This document shows, piece by piece, positions 1 to 5,908 of a stretch of 8,089 nt of DNA; the stretch's first letter is position 1; each line of letters starts with the position of its first letter. Origin of the DNA: an uncultured Oscillochloris sp. (lineage in GTDB: Bacteria > Chloroflexota > Chloroflexia > Chloroflexales > Chloroflexaceae); the NCBI GenBank assembly GCA_903877345.1, contig CAIRDL010000032.1, positions 1-8,089 of the forward strand, written 5' to 3'. The notes beneath the pieces are model-generated. The model was not told the origin of the DNA. It made no database searches and saw only the letters and a program-made list of their open reading frames with translations. A program made the translations under genes and the position numbers.

Positions 1-1776
1 CACACCGCCGTGAACCTGTACCAGGGTGACTTGCTGCACGGCCTCCAGCCCCGAGGGGCGCTGCTTTTCGAGGAGTGGCTGCTGCTTCAGCGCGAGCATC
101 TGCGCCAACAGGTGATGCAGAGTTACTACACGCTCGCCGCCCACCATATGGGGCGCGCCGAGTATGCCGAAGCGCTCCAACACACCACGCGGCTCATCAA
201 GATGGAACCCTGGCACGAGGAGGCCCATCGTCAGGCGATGCTGCTCTTTACGCTGAGTGGTCAGCGCAGTCTGGCCCTCGCCCAGTACAAAACATGCCAG
301 CAAATCTTGCATCAAGAATTGGGCGTTGAACCGGAGGAAGAGACGGTCGCGCTCTACCAACGGATCAAGGCCGGCACGATGAGTGTGACTGCGGCAGTCA
401 AGCCCTTGGCGGCTTCATGGCCGGAGCCTGCCTCGAGCCTGCCGCTATTGCCGTTTGTGGGCCGGGGCGACGAGTTTGCCTGGCTGATGGGCCAGTCGGA
501 GGTGGTTCGTGCTGGCAATGGGGGTCTTACCTTGCTCCAAGGTGCAGCGGGGAGCGGCAAGACCTATCTGGCCGAGGCGTTGTTGCGCTTCGTCGCCACC
601 ACCGAGGCGCTGCTGTTGCGTACCCGCTGTCAAGACTTCACCCATGTGGTGCCCTACCAGCCGGTCATTGATCTGCTGCGGACGGTGAGTAAGCTGGTGC
701 CAACGGTGTTCGACGCGCTGCCTGACTATTGGCTGATCGCCCTGCGCCAACTGCTCCCCGAACTCCATACACTCAAGCCAAACCTTGCGCCCGCCCTGTT
801 GGTCAGTGAAGCGTTGGGCCGCCAACATCTCTTCGAGGCGGTCGCTGTCCTCCTCACCGAACTCGAGCGGCGCTACGGCGCAGTGGTGGTGTTCTGCGAT
901 GATTTCCACAATGCCGATAGCGAGACGATTGACCTGCTCACCTATTTAGTCCACCGCTGCCAGGGTGCTCAGATCTGGTATCTGGGGGCTTATCGCACTG
1001 AAGCGGTCACGCCGGGCCACCCGCTGACGCAGCTTTGCCAGGATCTGCGCCGTTCGCACCGCCTTGCCCAACTGGAGCTTGGGCCGCTGAGCTTGGACGC
1101 GACGCGGCAACTGGTGGAGAGTCTGGGGGGGCTGGAGCAACCCGCGCTTACGCTGCTCTCCGCCGAGCTGTACCGGGCGTCGGGCGGCAACCCGTTCTTG
1201 CTCACCCACATGCTGGAAGATCTGGTGCAGCGCGGCATTTTGTGTAGCGTGCGGGGCAGTTGGTGGCTGAATGCCTATCGGCTTGCCACCGAGACGGAGC
1301 ATGTGCCGCCCGTTATTCAGGCGCTGATTCTTGAACAAGTCAGCCAGCTACCGCCCGAAGTCCAAGCGGTGCTGCACCTAGCGGCAGTCATTGGGCCAGC
1401 CTTTGATCGCGACCTGCTCACTAAAGCTGCTGTTGGGGACAGTCAGGCGGTGGGGCAGTGGCTTGAGCTACTGTTGGCGGGTCGGCTGGTGCGCGAACTT
1501 ACGGTACCAGCGCAGAGTAGTCCGCATCGCTACGGAAATTTTAGCGAGCTTCACTACGAATTCGCCAACCTGCTGATCTGGCGCACCATCTACAACCAAC
1601 TTTCTGAAGGGGAGCGGCGGCGCTTGACAGATCAAGTGGCTGCGGCCAACCGGGTTGCCGCGACCGCAACGCGCAACGCAACGCTTTCGCGCCGCCACCG
1701 GAAGACGCGCACCGCAACCTGTAGTCTGCTCGCCCGGGCGTGGGGCGGCGCAGAACTTACGCTAACCACGGATTGA
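1..1776 (+). CDS. BTAD/AAA-ATPase transcriptional regulator, 5'-partial with degraded 3' end
   Basis: The frame is open from base 1, so the start and the expected N-terminal DNA-binding domain lie upstream. Numbering from the codon at base 10, residues 1-122 look like a bacterial transcriptional activator domain (BTAD, as in the AfsR/SARP group): helical repeats ending in LGVEPEEETVALYQRI. An AAA/NB-ARC-like ATPase follows, opening with FVGR (149-152). It has Walker A GAAGSGKT (178-185), Walker B VVVFCDD (292-298) and the family motif SGGNPFLL (391-398). Such proteins sense a signal and drive transcription in an ATP-dependent way; the target here is unknown. In the family the ATPase is normally followed by several hundred residues of TPR-like repeats. 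Here family-like sequence stops near residue 538 (YNQLSEGERRRL). The last ~50 residues are Arg/Thr/Ala-rich and come from repetitive DNA, and the stop lies in a heptad repeat. It is probably a truncated, perhaps inactive, gene. The family call is firm; loss of function is inferred. Confidence 0.85.
   Translation, partial: HTAVNLYQGDLLHGLQPRGALLFEEWLLLQREHLRQQVMQSYYTLAAHHMGRAEYAEALQHTTRLIKMEPWHEEAHRQAMLLFTLSGQRSLALAQYKTCQQILHQELGVEPEEETVALYQRIKAGTMSVTAAVKPLAASWPEPASSLPLLPFVGRGDEFAWLMGQSEVVRAGNGGLTLLQGAAGSGKTYLAEALLRFVATTEALLLRTRCQDFTHVVPYQPVIDLLRTVSKLVPTVFDALPDYWLIALRQLLPELHTLKPNLAPALLVSEALGRQHLFEAVAVLLTELERRYGAVVVFCDDFHNADSETIDLLTYLVHRCQGAQIWYLGAYRTEAVTPGHPLTQLCQDLRRSHRLAQLELGPLSLDATRQLVESLGGLEQPALTLLSAELYRASGGNPFLLTHMLEDLVQRGILCSVRGSWWLNAYRLATETEHVPPVIQALILEQVSQLPPEVQAVLHLAAVIGPAFDRDLLTKAAVGDSQAVGQWLELLLAGRLVRELTVPAQSSPHRYGNFSELHYEFANLLIWRTIYNQLSEGERRRLTDQVAAANRVAATATRNATLSRRHRKTRTATCSLLARAWGGAELTLTTD
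1621..1776 (+). other. Low-complexity 3' tail replacing the TPR region of the regulator
   Basis: From about 1640 the sequence changes character. It holds short iterations of CGCAAC (for example 1663-1682) and a GGTTGC at 1653-1658 that is inverted as GCAACC at 1714-1719. The encoded tail (NRVAATATRNATLSRRHRK) resembles no regulator C-terminus I know. The other two forward frames do not clearly restore the expected TPR sequence, so a replacement or deletion fits better than a single frameshift. Confidence 0.5.
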
Positions 1777-1803
1777 ATTTTCGATTTTGGATTGTAGATT
1801 TGC
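1771..1803. repeat. Degenerate heptad repeat, GATTTTG-type
   Basis: Heptads GATTGAA (1771-1777), GATTTTG (1783-1789), GATTGTA (1790-1796) and GATTTGC (1797-1803) are separated only by TTTTC after the first. Translated on the minus strand this gives an NPKSKIQ-like string, which I recall as typical of heptad repeats scattered through cyanobacterial and Chloroflexota genomes. The TGA that ends the regulator frame (1774-1776) falls in the first unit. The stretch is much more AT-rich than its surroundings. Confidence 0.6.
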
Positions 1804-1828
1804 TGCAACAGGATGCGGGTGCGAAGGG

Positions 1829-1856
1829 GTAGAGACGCAAGATCTTGCGTCTCTAC
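1829..1856. repeat. 28-nt perfect palindrome, copy P1
   Basis: The left arm GTAGAGACGCAAGA (1829-1842) is exactly complementary to the right arm (1843-1856), giving 14 bp with no spacer. GGG before it and GCCCC after it nearly extend the pairing. It lies 38 nt upstream of hicB. It has the same length and outer arms as the palindromes at 5695-5722 and 8006-8033, but a different core. It could fold as a hairpin in the hicB leader, or act as a binding or mobile site. Confidence 0.85.
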
Positions 1857-1883
1857 GCCCCGCCAACACCCCAAGGGCCAATC

Positions 1884-1888
1884 AAGGA
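1884..1888 (+). promoter_or_regulatory. Ribosome binding site for hicB
   Basis: AAGGA lies 6 nt before the ATG at 1895. This fixes the start there rather than at the in-frame ATG at 1787, which would read through the heptad repeat and palindrome P1. Confidence 0.7.
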
Positions 1889-1894
1889 ACGCCA

Positions 1895-2128
1895 ATGTCT
1901 CTGGCACCAACATTGACCGCCGTGTTTGAACTGACTGACGATGGGTGGTATGTGGGGTGGATCGAAGAGTTGCCTGGGGCCATCACCCAAGGGGCAACGC
2001 TCGACGAGGCACGGGAGAACCTTCAGGAGGCAGTAGCCTTGGTACTCGAGGCGCGACGCGAACTCGCAGCCCAGGAGATGCAGGGGCGCGTGGTGATCCG
2101 CGAACCCTTTATCTTGGCTGCTGCATGA
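1895..2128 (+). CDS. hicB: HicB-family antitoxin-like protein (orphan)
   Basis: This 77-aa protein has the short HicB fold: a beta strand, GWYVGWIEELPGAITQG (residues 17-33), then the helix LDEARENLQEAVALVLEARRE. HicB antitoxins bind and neutralise HicA, a small double-stranded-RNA-binding mRNA interferase, in type II toxin-antitoxin systems. This compact form, common in cyanobacteria and Chloroflexota, has the partially degraded nuclease-like fold and no C-terminal DNA-binding domain. The expected hicA partner should follow directly, often with overlapping start and stop codons. Here the HicB stop does overlap an ATG (ATGA at 2125-2128), but the following frame departs from HicA after MKRTD. 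HicB therefore looks orphaned and may be a relic, or may act on a HicA elsewhere. Its frame is intact with a good ribosome binding site. The family is clear; a current antitoxin role is not. Confidence 0.85.
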   Translation: MSLAPTLTAVFELTDDGWYVGWIEELPGAITQGATLDEARENLQEAVALVLEARRELAAQEMQGRVVIREPFILAAA

Positions 2129-2187
2129 AGCGAACCGATCACCATACACAACAACGCCCCTGGTTTGCACCGGGGGCGTTGTTGTAG
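2125..2187 (+). pseudogene. hicA: Possible remnant of hicA (first ~5 codons)
   Basis: An ATG overlaps the hicB stop as ATGA and opens a 20-codon frame beginning MKRTD. HicA toxins in this arrangement typically begin MKR-(x)-(D/E)-L, followed by a helix ending in HGC. After MKRTD the frame enters the hairpin at 2148-2185, and none of the conserved HicA core follows (the GGSH-type His region is absent). The match is only five residues plus the ATGA overlap, so this is an inference from position and could be chance. Confidence 0.4.
2148..2185. terminator. Strong hairpin between convergent hicB and comEC
   Basis: ACAACAACGCCCC (2148-2160) pairs perfectly with 2173-2185. A T-G wobble and two G-C pairs extend the stem to 16 bp, closed by the loop TTTGCA (2164-2169). 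It sits between the 3' ends of hicB (+) and comEC (-), so it probably serves both directions. Neither strand has a clear T tract after the stem, so it may be a non-canonical terminator or an RNA-stabilising 3' structure. Confidence 0.65.
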
Positions 2188-2237
2188 ATCACCCGCTACT
2201 TTGAAATAATGCTCGTATTTGGGTAAGTTCGCTCAGT

Positions 2238-3743
2238 TTAATTTTGGGTGGTTGACGAAGCGTTTGGCAGCAGCCGGTTCGCCCGCAGCCACAGCACCGC
2301 CACTACTGCGTAGAAGCCGAGCAGCACCCACAAGGGAAAAACCGGCACTTGGGTTGCCGCCCAGCGCGGCGCGGCGAGCAGGCGCGCTCCTTCGCTTAGC
2401 CAGACCAGCGGCAGCCAGGCTAACGGACCGAGCCATTGGCCGAGAGGCAGCCAAAGCAGTCCGCCGAGGAGGGCCAAGGTGCAGAAGAGCATCGCATACG
2501 GCACCATCGGCACCAACAGCACGTTCGCGAGCGGCGCGACGATGCTGAGGTTGCCGAATTGGTAGAGGATGAGCGGCAGGGTCAGCACTTGGGCGGCAAG
2601 AGTGGCGGTGAGCGCTTCGGTGAGCGGTGCCATCAGCGGCCAGCAGAACGGGCGGTGCGGTGCGAGCCAACGCTCGACCGGTTGCGCGAAGGCGAAGAGG
2701 CTGCCGGTGGCGAGAGCCGAGAGTTGGAAGCCGAGATCCCAAAGGGTGTGCGGGTCGGCAAGGCTGATGAGCCAGCATCCGCCGAGCAACAGCCGCCACG
2801 GTTCGCTGCGGCGTTCGGCGGCGTGGCCCACCGCCGCAATGCTCGCCATCGCCGCCGCCCGCAACACCGCCGCCGAAGCTCCCGTAAACAGCGCGTACAG
2901 CCACATCACGCTGAGCGCCAACCCCAACGTCGCCCCACGGCTCAGGCGCAGCCGCGTTGCAAGGCCCGCCAGCACTCCGGCGACGATGGTGAAGTTCCAG
3001 CCTGAGACGACGAGGATGTGGCTGGTACCTGTGGCGGAGAAGGCGGCGTACACTTCGGGCGGGATGCTCGCTTGAAGCCCGACCAGAATACCGACGGCGA
3101 GGGCGGCTTGGGGTTCGGGCAGCGAGCGCAGCAGCACGGCCCGACAGTGTTGGCGGAAATTCAGGAGGCTTGCCAATGGCGCGAAGCCGGTTGCCCCAGG
3201 TAAGCGTTGCGCTGTTTTGGGTTCTTGCATCAGGATAAAAATGCCACGGTGGGCCAAGTAAGCTTGGTAGTCAAAATCACCGGAGCGTTCGGCGGGGCGC
3301 GGGCGCTGGAGTTTGCCCACAACACGCAGCCGGTCGCCATAGTTGTAGGCCGGATACGGCGGCAGCACGACCAGCACCAAGCCTTCGACCGCTGTCGTGG
3401 TTTGGCTCTGGCGCGTGGCCTCGACTTGCACCACGACCCGCTGAGCGTCCTCGCTGCGTCGGGGGTCCGCCGCGACAAAGCCTTCCAACGTAAGCTCGCC
3501 CCGTTCAACCAGGGTTGTGACGCTGGCGGGGCCGAAGATGGGCAATGTGACGGTGTAACGCAACGCACCAAGGGCAGCGCAGAGGGTCAGCAGGGCGACT
3601 GTGCGTGAACGCGGGTGCGTGCGGGTGACAAGCATCACGACCAGCGCTACCCCGGCGGTAGCCCAAAGCCACGGCGCAGCGGGGCGCAGTTCGTGGGCGA
3701 TGACGATGCCGAGCATCCAAGCGAGGGCGAGACGAATCAGCAT
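2238..3743 (-). CDS. comEC: ComEC/Rec2-type DNA-uptake channel, short form without MBL domain
   Basis: This 501-aa polytopic membrane protein would carry single-stranded DNA across the inner membrane during natural transformation. Hydrophobic segments at residues 4-16 and 26-40 precede the N-terminal DUF4131/OB-like region, with GDFDYQAYLAHRGI at 155-168. The Competence domain follows: GTSHILVVSGWN (239-250, usually GxSHLLAVSGLH), FTGASAAVLRAAAMA (286-300), LWDLGFQLSAL (334-344) and FGNLSIVAPLANVLLVP (396-412). The protein ends at 501 after the last helices. Full-length ComEC is about 750-800 aa and has a C-terminal metallo-beta-lactamase-like domain thought to degrade the non-transported strand; that domain is absent and no separate gene for it is in the window. 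Start: the ATG at 3743 has AGAGGAA about 6 nt upstream, better than the TTG at 3761. The gene is monocistronic and diverges from the secreted-protein gene at 4025. The SGWN variant is unusual compared with the classic SGLH. Confidence 0.88.
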   Translation of the reverse strand: MLIRLALAWMLGIVIAHELRPAAPWLWATAGVALVVMLVTRTHPRSRTVALLTLCAALGALRYTVTLPIFGPASVTTLVERGELTLEGFVAADPRRSEDAQRVVVQVEATRQSQTTTAVEGLVLVVLPPYPAYNYGDRLRVVGKLQRPRPAERSGDFDYQAYLAHRGIFILMQEPKTAQRLPGATGFAPLASLLNFRQHCRAVLLRSLPEPQAALAVGILVGLQASIPPEVYAAFSATGTSHILVVSGWNFTIVAGVLAGLATRLRLSRGATLGLALSVMWLYALFTGASAAVLRAAAMASIAAVGHAAERRSEPWRLLLGGCWLISLADPHTLWDLGFQLSALATGSLFAFAQPVERWLAPHRPFCWPLMAPLTEALTATLAAQVLTLPLILYQFGNLSIVAPLANVLLVPMVPYAMLFCTLALLGGLLWLPLGQWLGPLAWLPLVWLSEGARLLAAPRWAATQVPVFPLWVLLGFYAVVAVLWLRANRLLPNASSTTQN

Positions 3744-3777
3744 GGGCGTTTCCTCTGACAAGTATGCAGCGCCAACC

Positions 3778-3869
3778 TATAGCAAACCTAAACTGGTTGC
3801 TAAGAGGAGTCAAGGCTTCAGCCGGCTAAAGCCTTGACTCCTCTTTACGACCTGGATAGGACTGCTATA
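3778..3869. mobile_element. 92-bp nested inverted repeat, MITE-like
   Basis: The two 46-nt halves (3778-3823 and 3824-3869) are complementary across the whole length. The inner 22-nt arms, starting AAGAGGAGTCAAGG (3802), pair with 3824-3845 with one mismatch and no loop. The outer 24 nt pair less well: about 22 of 30 positions match when the terminal 30 nt (outer arm plus six inner bases) are compared. The outermost ends are TATAGCAAACCTA and TAGGACTGCTATA (11 of 13 match). Ends with TA suit a TA target duplication, as made by IS630/Tc1-type transposases. No coding capacity and no transposase nearby. It lies between divergent comEC and the gene at 4025, 34 nt from the comEC start, so a comEC promoter must lie inside or beyond it. 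Confidence 0.75.
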
Positions 3870-3905
3870 TGTACCGCCGGAGGAAAGAGCGGAGTTGCGC
3901 CTGCC

Positions 3906-3935
3906 TTGACACAGGACGCGGCTGAAGGCTATGAT
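3906..3935 (+). promoter_or_regulatory. Sigma70-like promoter for the secreted-protein gene
   Basis: A perfect -35 box TTGACA (3906-3911) is followed, after an 18-nt spacer, by the -10 box TATGAT (3930-3935), one base from consensus. Transcription would start near 3942, leaving a leader of about 83 nt. A small hairpin, ACCAC(TGAG)GTGGT at 3978-3991, lies in that leader. It is the best promoter match in the window. Confidence 0.6.
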
Positions 3936-4014
3936 GCGGCCCACAAAGGCGACGCAGCCGTAAAGCTTAGTGCCTAAACCACTGAGGTGGTGATCGGGAC
4001 TTGCTCTTACGGAT

Positions 4015-4020
4015 AGGAGG
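4015..4020 (+). promoter_or_regulatory. Consensus Shine-Dalgarno site
   Basis: The sequence AGGAGG sits 4 nt before the ATG at 4025. It selects that ATG over the in-frame TTG at 4001, which lies upstream of the site. Confidence 0.75.
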
Positions 4021-4024
4021 ACGT

Positions 4025-5680
4025 ATGACGGGACGGATGTGGAGTGGGAGACGATTGTGGGCGACCCTGGCCGTGGTCATGAGTCTGTTGCTGGTGGTCG
4101 TTATGCCGACCCAAGCCCAGAGCGACACACGCTTTTTCACCGAGACGGGCCATTCGCTGCGGGGAGCCTTCCGGTTCTTCTGGGAAGCGAACGGCACGCT
4201 CGATATTTTCGGCTATCCCATCACCGAGGAGTTCCGGGATGCGGACGGGACGCTGGTGCAGTGGTTTGAGCGGGCGCGCTTCGCGTACAGTGAGGTGGGC
4301 GGGTTGCCGGTGGTCACACTCGGCAATCTGGGTGTCGAGGTAATACAGGGCAAGATCTTCCCCAAGTCGCCCCCGCTCGCCCAAGACACGGCGGACATGC
4401 GCTATATTCCCCAGACGCAACACGTCCTTATGTATGGCTTCAAGACCACTTGGGAGACGCGAGGGGCCGAGCAGATCTTTGGCTACCCCATCAGCAACGA
4501 GGTACCTGAGATTCTTGATGATGGCATGTGGCACACGGTACAATATTTTGAGAAAGCCCGTTTCGAGTATTGGCCGGACTTCGCACCCGGTCAGCGCGTG
4601 CGCTTAAGTCTCTTGGGGCGTCGGTTGGCCCCGCCTGACCGCATGGCCCCGGTGCCGCCGGGCGGGCCTGATCCGCAAACCACGCCGACGCCGGTGGCCC
4701 CGACGGTGCCCGCCCCGGTGCCGCCGGGCGTCAACGGGCAGGCTAGCCCGGAGCATGGCCCGCCCGGTACGACTTTCACCTTTGCGGCTACCGGCTTCAC
4801 TCCCGGTGAGCATGTCGGCATCTGGCTGACCGCCCCTAGTCAAGCGACGGTCGGCCTGCCGCAACAGGCCACCGCCGATAGCCAGGGCAGCCTCGCGACC
4901 GCACAGATCAGCATCACCAGCGGCCTCAATTTCCCCGAAGGGCTGTACTCGTTCAACGCCCGGGGCGTGCAGAGCAAGCACGAGGCGCGGGCCTTCTTCC
5001 GCATCACCACTCTGGCGACGCCGGGCGATCCGCAGAAGTTGGGACGGCTCATTCATGACCAACTTCCCCGCCAGGGGCAGGTGTTGATCATGCCATTGGC
5101 GGCACCGCCTGGGTACACGTTCTTCCTGGGCGGAGCGGGCTTCCAGAGCGACGAGCCGGTGAGCGCCTGGGTGACTGGCCCCGACAAGCAGAGTCACGCC
5201 ATTGATCCGGCGCTAGTCGAGGTGAGTGGCGGTTCGGCCCAAGTACTGGTTAATACGGACGGTCTGCCGACGGGCGTCTACCTCGCGGTACTCCAGGGGC
5301 AGCGCAGCAAAGTCATTGCGGCGGCGAGTTTCATGCTCACTCGCGACTTTGTGGCTGGCCCCGGCACCGTGCGCCCCGCCAATGTCAACGGCAGCGCTAC
5401 CCCCGCCGACGCAGTCCCCGGTTCGCTGGTGCAAATCCGTGGGCAAGGTTTCCAGGCCGGTGAGCCGGTGGAGGTCTGGACGACGGATCCAATGGGGAGT
5501 TATGTACTGTTGCCCGATACGCTTACGGCTGAACGTGACGGGCGCATCGGCTACAGTCCCGCCATTGACCTTGATGTGCCGAACGATATTCTGGAGGGCG
5601 TCTATGGGATACACTTCCGTGGGCAACAGAGCAAGGTCAGGGTTGACGTGTATTTCACGGTAACGCAGCCCACACCGTAG
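4025..5680 (+). CDS. Secreted protein with two FGYP repeats and three Ig-like repeats
   Basis: This 551-aa protein opens with a signal peptide: MTGRMWSGRR, a hydrophobic core (11-27), and likely cleavage near residue 31 (PTQA). Two related units follow. Unit one (36-110) has TGHSLRGAFRFFWEANG, DIFGYPITEEF and QWFERARFAY; unit two (127-202) has TQHVLMYGFKTTWETRG, QIFGYPISNEV and QYFEKARFEYW. A Pro/Thr linker (203-236) leads to three Ig/TIG-like repeats (about 237-329, 351-440, 453-547). Each Ig-like repeat has GFxx(G/D)ExVxxWxT (257-269, 372-384, 475-487) and ends in GxY...GxxSK...Fx(I/L/V)T. I see no catalytic site, transmembrane anchor or sortase signal, so it is probably released or loosely cell-surface-bound. 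FGYP-type units are common in exported Chloroflexota proteins, but their function is not known to me; surface or filament adhesion is only a guess. It has its own strong promoter and no operon partner. Confidence 0.85.
   Translation: MTGRMWSGRRLWATLAVVMSLLLVVVMPTQAQSDTRFFTETGHSLRGAFRFFWEANGTLDIFGYPITEEFRDADGTLVQWFERARFAYSEVGGLPVVTLGNLGVEVIQGKIFPKSPPLAQDTADMRYIPQTQHVLMYGFKTTWETRGAEQIFGYPISNEVPEILDDGMWHTVQYFEKARFEYWPDFAPGQRVRLSLLGRRLAPPDRMAPVPPGGPDPQTTPTPVAPTVPAPVPPGVNGQASPEHGPPGTTFTFAATGFTPGEHVGIWLTAPSQATVGLPQQATADSQGSLATAQISITSGLNFPEGLYSFNARGVQSKHEARAFFRITTLATPGDPQKLGRLIHDQLPRQGQVLIMPLAAPPGYTFFLGGAGFQSDEPVSAWVTGPDKQSHAIDPALVEVSGGSAQVLVNTDGLPTGVYLAVLQGQRSKVIAAASFMLTRDFVAGPGTVRPANVNGSATPADAVPGSLVQIRGQGFQAGEPVEVWTTDPMGSYVLLPDTLTAERDGRIGYSPAIDLDVPNDILEGVYGIHFRGQQSKVRVDVYFTVTQPTP
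4646..4730 (+). repeat. In-frame 19-nt direct repeat in the Pro-rich linker
   Basis: A 19-nt sequence starting GCCCCGGTGCCGCC occurs exactly at 4646-4664 and again at 4712-4730. The offset is 66 nt (22 codons), so both copies encode APVPPG in frame. It is a likely site of linker-length variation by slippage. Confidence 0.8.
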
Positions 5681-5694
5681 GCCGAACGCAGGGC

Positions 5695-5722
5695 GTAGAG
5701 GCGCAAGCTTTTGCGCCTCTAC
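5695..5722. repeat. 28-nt palindrome, copy P2, between convergent genes
   Basis: GTAGAGGCGCAA (5695-5706) pairs with TTGCGCCTCTAC (5711-5722) around the centre GCTT. It has the same outer arms and length as copies at 1829 and 8006, again flanked by GGGC and GGCC. It lies 14 nt after the stop at 5680 and holds the TAG stop of the minus-strand frame ending at 5719. The position suits a bidirectional terminator, though no T tract follows on either strand. Confidence 0.8.
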
Positions 5723-5895
5723 GGCCAATCGCCTGACGCAATCACGCTCACTGTCCTCTGTCCAGGTGGTGAAGGGGAGACAAGCCTCGTACGCCCGTCG
5801 GGGAGGTGTTCGTAGTCGGCAATCAGCCAGCGCCCGCCAGACGGCGGGGTGAGGTGGTTGACCGGCCCGGCAACCGGGAGAATGTCTGTACTCAT
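5719..5895 (-). CDS. Small hypothetical protein downstream of the Uma2 gene
   Basis: This 58-aa frame starts at an ATG 13 nt after the Uma2 stop, with GGGGGAG ending 7 nt before the ATG. That spacing fits translation from the same mRNA. The product begins MSTDILPVAGPVNHLTPP and has a plausible compact middle, GGRWLIADYEHLPDGRTRLV, then ends SGDWP. I do not recognise a family. There is no signal peptide, membrane segment or Cys/His cluster. Its stop TAG is supplied by the palindrome P2, so the natural C-terminus may have been longer before the repeat inserted, or the frame may be chance. The residue mix looks protein-like rather than random, and the tight spacing favours a real gene, but evidence is limited. 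Confidence 0.45.
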   Translation of the reverse strand: MSTDILPVAGPVNHLTPPSGGRWLIADYEHLPDGRTRLVSPSPPGQRTVSVIASGDWP

Positions 5896-5908
5896 GGTGG
5901 CGCTCCCC

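Noticed and set aside
445..1338. Minus-strand frames within the regulator gene
   Set aside because: They lie opposite clear Walker A and B motifs and BTAD sequence, and look like composition artefacts.
1773..1800. hicB promoter TTGAAT-16-TAGATT
   Set aside because: Both boxes match only 4 of 6 and lie in the AT-rich heptad repeat, where such matches arise by chance.
1787..1894. Longer hicB start at 1787
   Set aside because: The extra 36 residues come from the heptad repeat and palindrome; the ATG at 1895 has a proper ribosome binding site and matches HicB length.
2233..2904. Long minus-strand frame (223 codons) overlapping comEC
   Set aside because: It is a shadow of comEC in another frame, rich in Arg/Ala/Pro and lacking a family match, while the comEC frame shows all conserved motifs.
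3776..3813. comEC promoter from TTGACT inside the 92-bp element
   Set aside because: At 17-nt spacing the -10 would be TAGGTT (3 of 6), and TATAGG lacks a -35 partner. Not enough to annotate.
4007..5728. Several minus-strand frames opposite the secreted-protein gene (for example 4007-4543, 4604-5197, 5213-5728)
   Set aside because: They are antisense shadows of a GC-rich gene. The plus frame has a signal peptide, internal repeats, a promoter and a ribosome binding site.
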